From the NCBI RefSeq assembly GCF_009696685.2, contig NZ_CP102355.1:2529501-2593500 (forward strand): DNA of 64,000 nucleotides, in the 5' to 3' direction. Position 1 is the stretch's first letter. Each line of letters starts with the position of its first letter. A model generated the notes under the pieces. The model saw only the letters and a list, made by a program, of their open reading frames with translations. It did not search any database and was not told where the DNA came from. The stretch comes from Paracoccus sp. SMMA_5_TC. GTDB lineage: Bacteria; Pseudomonadota; Alphaproteobacteria; Rhodobacterales; Rhodobacteraceae. This document shows, in pieces, positions 61,647 through 64,000 of the stretch. The translations under genes and the position numbers were made by a program.

Positions 61647-62497
61647 TGCGACTGACGTTGCGGTCACAGGCCGATGCGGCCGAATGGCGCCAATTGGCGC
61701 GGGCGGCGTTTCAGGCCGGGTTGCCGCCGGAGGCGACGCGCTGGCAGGTGGATCCCGCCGCGCCATCCTGCCCGAAGGATGCAGGCCCCGCCATCCGCCC
61801 GCCGCCGCGCGTGCCGCGCGCCTTTCCCGATCTGGCAGCCAGCGCGCTTTGCCACGTTGAACCCGCGCGCTTCGAGCTGCTTTACAGCCTGTTGTGGCGC
61901 CTGCAGGATCGGCCGCAATTGCTGGACGATGCGACGGACCCCCAGGTATCGCGCCTGCGCCGGCTGACCCGGGCCGTGCGGCGCGATTGCCACAAGATGC
62001 ACGCCTTTCTGCGCTTTCGCGAGTTGCCGGGCGATGGTCGGCGCCGCTTTGTGGCATGGTTCGAGCCCGATCATCACATCGTGGCCCGCGCCGCACCCTT
62101 TTTCGCTGCCCGCTTTGCCGACATGGACTGGCAGATCCTTACCCCTCGGGGCAGCGCCTGCTTTCACGCCGGCCGCCTGCGCTGCGACGAACATCCCGCC
62201 GCCAGGCCCGACCTGCCCACGGACGCGACCGAGGAATTGTGGCGCAGTTACTATGCCGCCACCTTCAACCCCGCTCGGCTGAAACTGCGGGCGATGCAAT
62301 CGGAAATGCCCCGCAAATACTGGACCAACCTGCCCGAGGCGCAGCTGATCCCCGACCTTGTCGCGGGTGCCGAGGCCAGGGTGCGCGCCATGCAGCATCA
62401 GCCGCCGCGACAGCCGCCCGCTTTTCACGAACGCCTACAGGCCCGGCGCCAGGCGCAGGGCGCGACTGGCAAGGCTACCCCTGACGATCAGGGATGA
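61646..62497 (+). CDS. DUF4130/TIGR03915-type DNA metabolism protein without a UDG domain
   Basis: A 283-residue protein of the TIGR03915/DUF4130 family, which regularly accompanies the radical SAM gene. Landmarks: FELLYSLLWRLQDRP, VRRDCHKMHAFLRFRELP, FAARFADMDWQILTPRGSAC and SEMPRKYWTNLPEAQLIPDL. In many proteobacteria it is fused to a UdgX-type uracil glycosylase; this version ends without one. The ATG overlaps the radical SAM stop (TGATG), so they are co-translated. Confidence 0.88.
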   Translation: MRLTLRSQADAAEWRQLARAAFQAGLPPEATRWQVDPAAPSCPKDAGPAIRPPPRVPRAFPDLAASALCHVEPARFELLYSLLWRLQDRPQLLDDATDPQVSRLRRLTRAVRRDCHKMHAFLRFRELPGDGRRRFVAWFEPDHHIVARAAPFFAARFADMDWQILTPRGSACFHAGRLRCDEHPAARPDLPTDATEELWRSYYAATFNPARLKLRAMQSEMPRKYWTNLPEAQLIPDLVAGAEARVRAMQHQPPRQPPAFHERLQARRQAQGATGKATPDDQG

Positions 62498-62566
62498 CAT
62501 CGCCCTTTGTGACTTGAGGCGCGGCTTGCTGCTGACGCGCTGATGTGACCGGGCCGTGACGCCGCC

Positions 62567-63208
62567 TTACCCCTGCACCAGTGCGCGCAGGCTGGCCATG
62601 GTGCGGTCGTGATCCTGCTGATAGCCGATCAACCCGGCATAGGCGCCGTCGCGATCGAAGAGCAGCATCATCGAGGAATGATCCATGGTGTAGTCGCCGC
62701 CCTCTTGCGGCACCTTGCGCGCATAGATGCGGAATGCCTTGATCGCCTTGGCCATTTCCTCGGGTGATCCGGTGACGCCGGTCACGCCCGGCACCCAGGA
62801 CAGGTATTCGCGCAGCGTCTCGACATCATCGCGTTCGGGGTCGACGGTGACAAAGAACACCCGCAACTTGTCCGCGTCCGCGCCCAGTTCCTCGCGCCAG
62901 GTGGCGATGTCGCCCAGCGTCGTGGGGCAGACATCCGGGCAATGGGTAAAGCCGAAGAAAACCGCCGAGGGCTGACCCTTCAGGGTTTCCTGGCTGAACG
63001 TGCTGCCATCGGTCGCGGTCAGCGCATAGTCGCCCTGCCCCAGGCTGGCCGCCCCCACCGCGGCGACCGATCCCCCGTTGCCGTGAACCGCGGCCAGACG
63101 CGGGGCCACGAACTGAAACCAGGCCACCGCCGCCAGCGCGGCCGCAACCAGCAACCACAAGGCCAGGCGCAAGGCCCCGACGCTGGATCCGGTTTTCCGC
63201 TGTGCCAT
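62567..63208 (-). CDS. SCO1/SenC family copper protein
   Basis: A 213-residue membrane-anchored thioredoxin-fold protein that loads copper into cytochrome oxidase. One membrane helix is at about 12-32; the copper motif is FTHCPDVCPTT (Cys 90 and 94) with the distal His 177 in YTMDHSSMM. The ATG at 63208 follows AGGAGA; the longer upstream frame lacks family features. It converges with the DUF4130 gene. Confidence 0.94.
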   Translation of the reverse strand: MAQRKTGSSVGALRLALWLLVAAALAAVAWFQFVAPRLAAVHGNGGSVAAVGAASLGQGDYALTATDGSTFSQETLKGQPSAVFFGFTHCPDVCPTTLGDIATWREELGADADKLRVFFVTVDPERDDVETLREYLSWVPGVTGVTGSPEEMAKAIKAFRIYARKVPQEGGDYTMDHSSMMLLFDRDGAYAGLIGYQQDHDRTMASLRALVQG

Positions 63209-63392
63209 CTGACTCTCCTGCCTTGCGCGCATCGCTGCCCCCTTGGGGGCCGGGCATGATCTGGCCGCTGGGCTGGCTGCTGTCAACCGGCTGCGCCATC
63301 GCCGCGCGCGACAAATCCGCGCGGCGGGCGGGGTGTTGTGCCTGGCCGCGCCACGGTTCATGCTGCGGCTTGCGGGTGAAAAGGGATATGTC

Positions 63393-64000
63393 ATGTGGGA
63401 CACGCTGCTGCTGATCGGAAAGGCCGCGCCGCTGGGTGACAGCGGCCTGGACAGCGCCATTGACAAGCGGCCGGTCGATCAGCCGCTGTTGCTGACCGCG
63501 ACAGGCTTCGTCGGCGACGAGCAGGCCGACCGCCGCGTGCATGGCGGGCCGGAAAAGGCGGTCCATCACTATCCCCGCGATCATTACCCGACCTGGACCG
63601 GCGAATTGGCGGGGCTTTCAGGATCCGCGCCGCAGCCGGGGGCAACGGGGGCGCCAGCCCCCGCGGCGCGGCCTGCCCTCGATGGGCAGGCCGGGGCGGG
63701 CGCGCTCATCTCGGTGCAGACACTCCTCGCCCGACCAGGTGCCTTTGGCGAAAACATCTCGGCCACCGGCCTGACCGAAACCGATGTGGCGGTGGGCGAC
63801 ATCTTCCGCCTCGGCCGCGCCCTGGTGCAGGTGTCGCAGGGCCGACAGCCGTGCTGGAAACTGTCGCGCCGCTTCGGGGTGCCCGACATGGCCCGCCGGG
63901 TCCAGGACAGCGGCCGCACCGGCTGGTATTACCGCGTGCTGGAACCGGGCCCGGTGGCGCCCTGCGACCGCCTGATCCTGGTGGATCGCATCGCCCCAGA
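63393..64000 (+). CDS. MOSC domain protein, YiiM-like, 3' end cut by the window
   Basis: At least 202 residues, running off the window. MOSC proteins carry sulfur or molybdenum cofactors in molybdenum-dependent detoxification. Landmarks: LLLTATGFVGDEQADRRVHG, GPEKAVHHYPRDHYPTW, the conserved Cys in GRQPCWKLSRRFG, and GFG-like GAFGENISATGLTE. Between DHYPTW and GAFGENIS there are about 30 more residues than usual, made of Ala, Pro and Gly. The ATG at 63393 follows AAGGG; an ATG at 63360 is also in frame. Confidence 0.85.
   Translation, partial: MWDTLLLIGKAAPLGDSGLDSAIDKRPVDQPLLLTATGFVGDEQADRRVHGGPEKAVHHYPRDHYPTWTGELAGLSGSAPQPGATGAPAPAARPALDGQAGAGALISVQTLLARPGAFGENISATGLTETDVAVGDIFRLGRALVQVSQGRQPCWKLSRRFGVPDMARRVQDSGRTGWYYRVLEPGPVAPCDRLILVDRIAP
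63647..63692 (+). repeat. Two palindromes inside the MOSC gene
   Basis: GGGGGC-GCCA-GCCCCC (63647-63662) and GGCCTGCCC-TCGAT-GGGCAGGCC (63670-63692) stand 7 bp apart, both perfect. They encode residues about 85-100, in the extra Ala/Pro segment. This looks like a repeat element that inserted in frame. Confidence 0.7.

Noticed and set aside
63209..63392. Possible small gene between the SCO1 and MOSC genes
   Set aside because: Only short frames with no ribosome site or motif were seen; the 184 bp gap is taken as the divergent promoter region.

Overview
The window reads as a stretch of chromosome from an alphaproteobacterium of the Rhodobacteraceae, most likely Paracoccus or a close relative. 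The evidence is high GC content, codon use dominated by G/C third positions, and a set of family-typical genes: an Lrp-type PutR beside a PutA without an N-terminal DNA-binding domain, an LdtR-type MarR regulator, a HemB without the zinc cysteines, 3-hydroxybutyrate dehydrogenase, a taurine:pyruvate-type aminotransferase, and a GAAC-N7-GAAC SOS operator of the alphaproteobacterial kind. I saw no rRNA, tRNA, IS element, prophage or CRISPR array. Genes are densely packed with many ATGA/TGATG overlaps, and no gap between genes is longer than about 300 bp.

Layout. 1-2.3 kb: start of the F1 ATP synthase operon on the minus strand (atpH-atpA-atpG, the last cut by the window edge). 2.6-10.3 kb: a methyltransferase divergent from gloB, then clpA and mfd converging on a strong terminator. 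10.3-14.1 kb: a membrane protein, hemB, a YSC84-type lipoprotein, a lytic transglycosylase and ssb. 14.2-19.2 kb: an omega-aminotransferase, then the fatty acid cluster fabA-fabB-fabI with an alpha/beta hydrolase. 19.3-23.3 kb: proline catabolism (putA/putR). 23.2-24.8 kb: a COG0523 metallochaperone GTPase with a DUF6525 protein behind a Zur-like palindrome. 24.9-30.8 kb: two LysR regulators, aspA, a DUF1127 protein, aspartate aminotransferase, sdhE and an LdtR-like regulator. 30.8-35.8 kb: gloA, thyX, bdhA, a candidate small RNA, and an oligopeptide-binding protein overlapping an entericidin and a CsbD-like protein. 35.8-44.2 kb: housekeeping genes (exonuclease III, an A-type Fe-S carrier, dGTPase, OsmC, transglutaminase, prfC, nadK, glyA). 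44.2-50.1 kb: small lipoproteins, a DUF4231/SLATT-like membrane protein, lepA, an EamA transporter and a copper-chaperone-like protein. 50.1-57.2 kb: cobB, an isolated phnM, pgm and the nadA-nadB-nadC operon for de novo NAD synthesis. 57.3-60.3 kb: a GAF histidine kinase, pabB and pabC in an overlapping operon. 60.4-62.5 kb: a radical SAM DNA-repair protein and its DUF4130 partner behind an SOS box. 62.6-64 kb: a SCO1/SenC copper protein and a MOSC protein running off the edge.

How the genes connect. Several linked metabolic themes appear: aspartate and NAD metabolism (aspA, aatA, nadABC, nadK, cobB), glutathione-dependent methylglyoxal removal (gloA, gloB), nucleotide and DNA maintenance (thyX, dgt, mfd, ssb, exonuclease III, radical SAM pair) and folate metabolism (pabB, pabC, glyA, thyX). 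The points most worth following are the SOS-controlled, apparently leaderless radical SAM/DUF4130 pair, the promoter-hairpin-terminator unit that looks like an unannotated sRNA upstream of bdhA, the Zur-like COG0523/DUF6525 unit, a pair of palindromes inserted in frame inside the MOSC gene, and a group of entericidin-like lipoproteins beside a SLATT-like protein.
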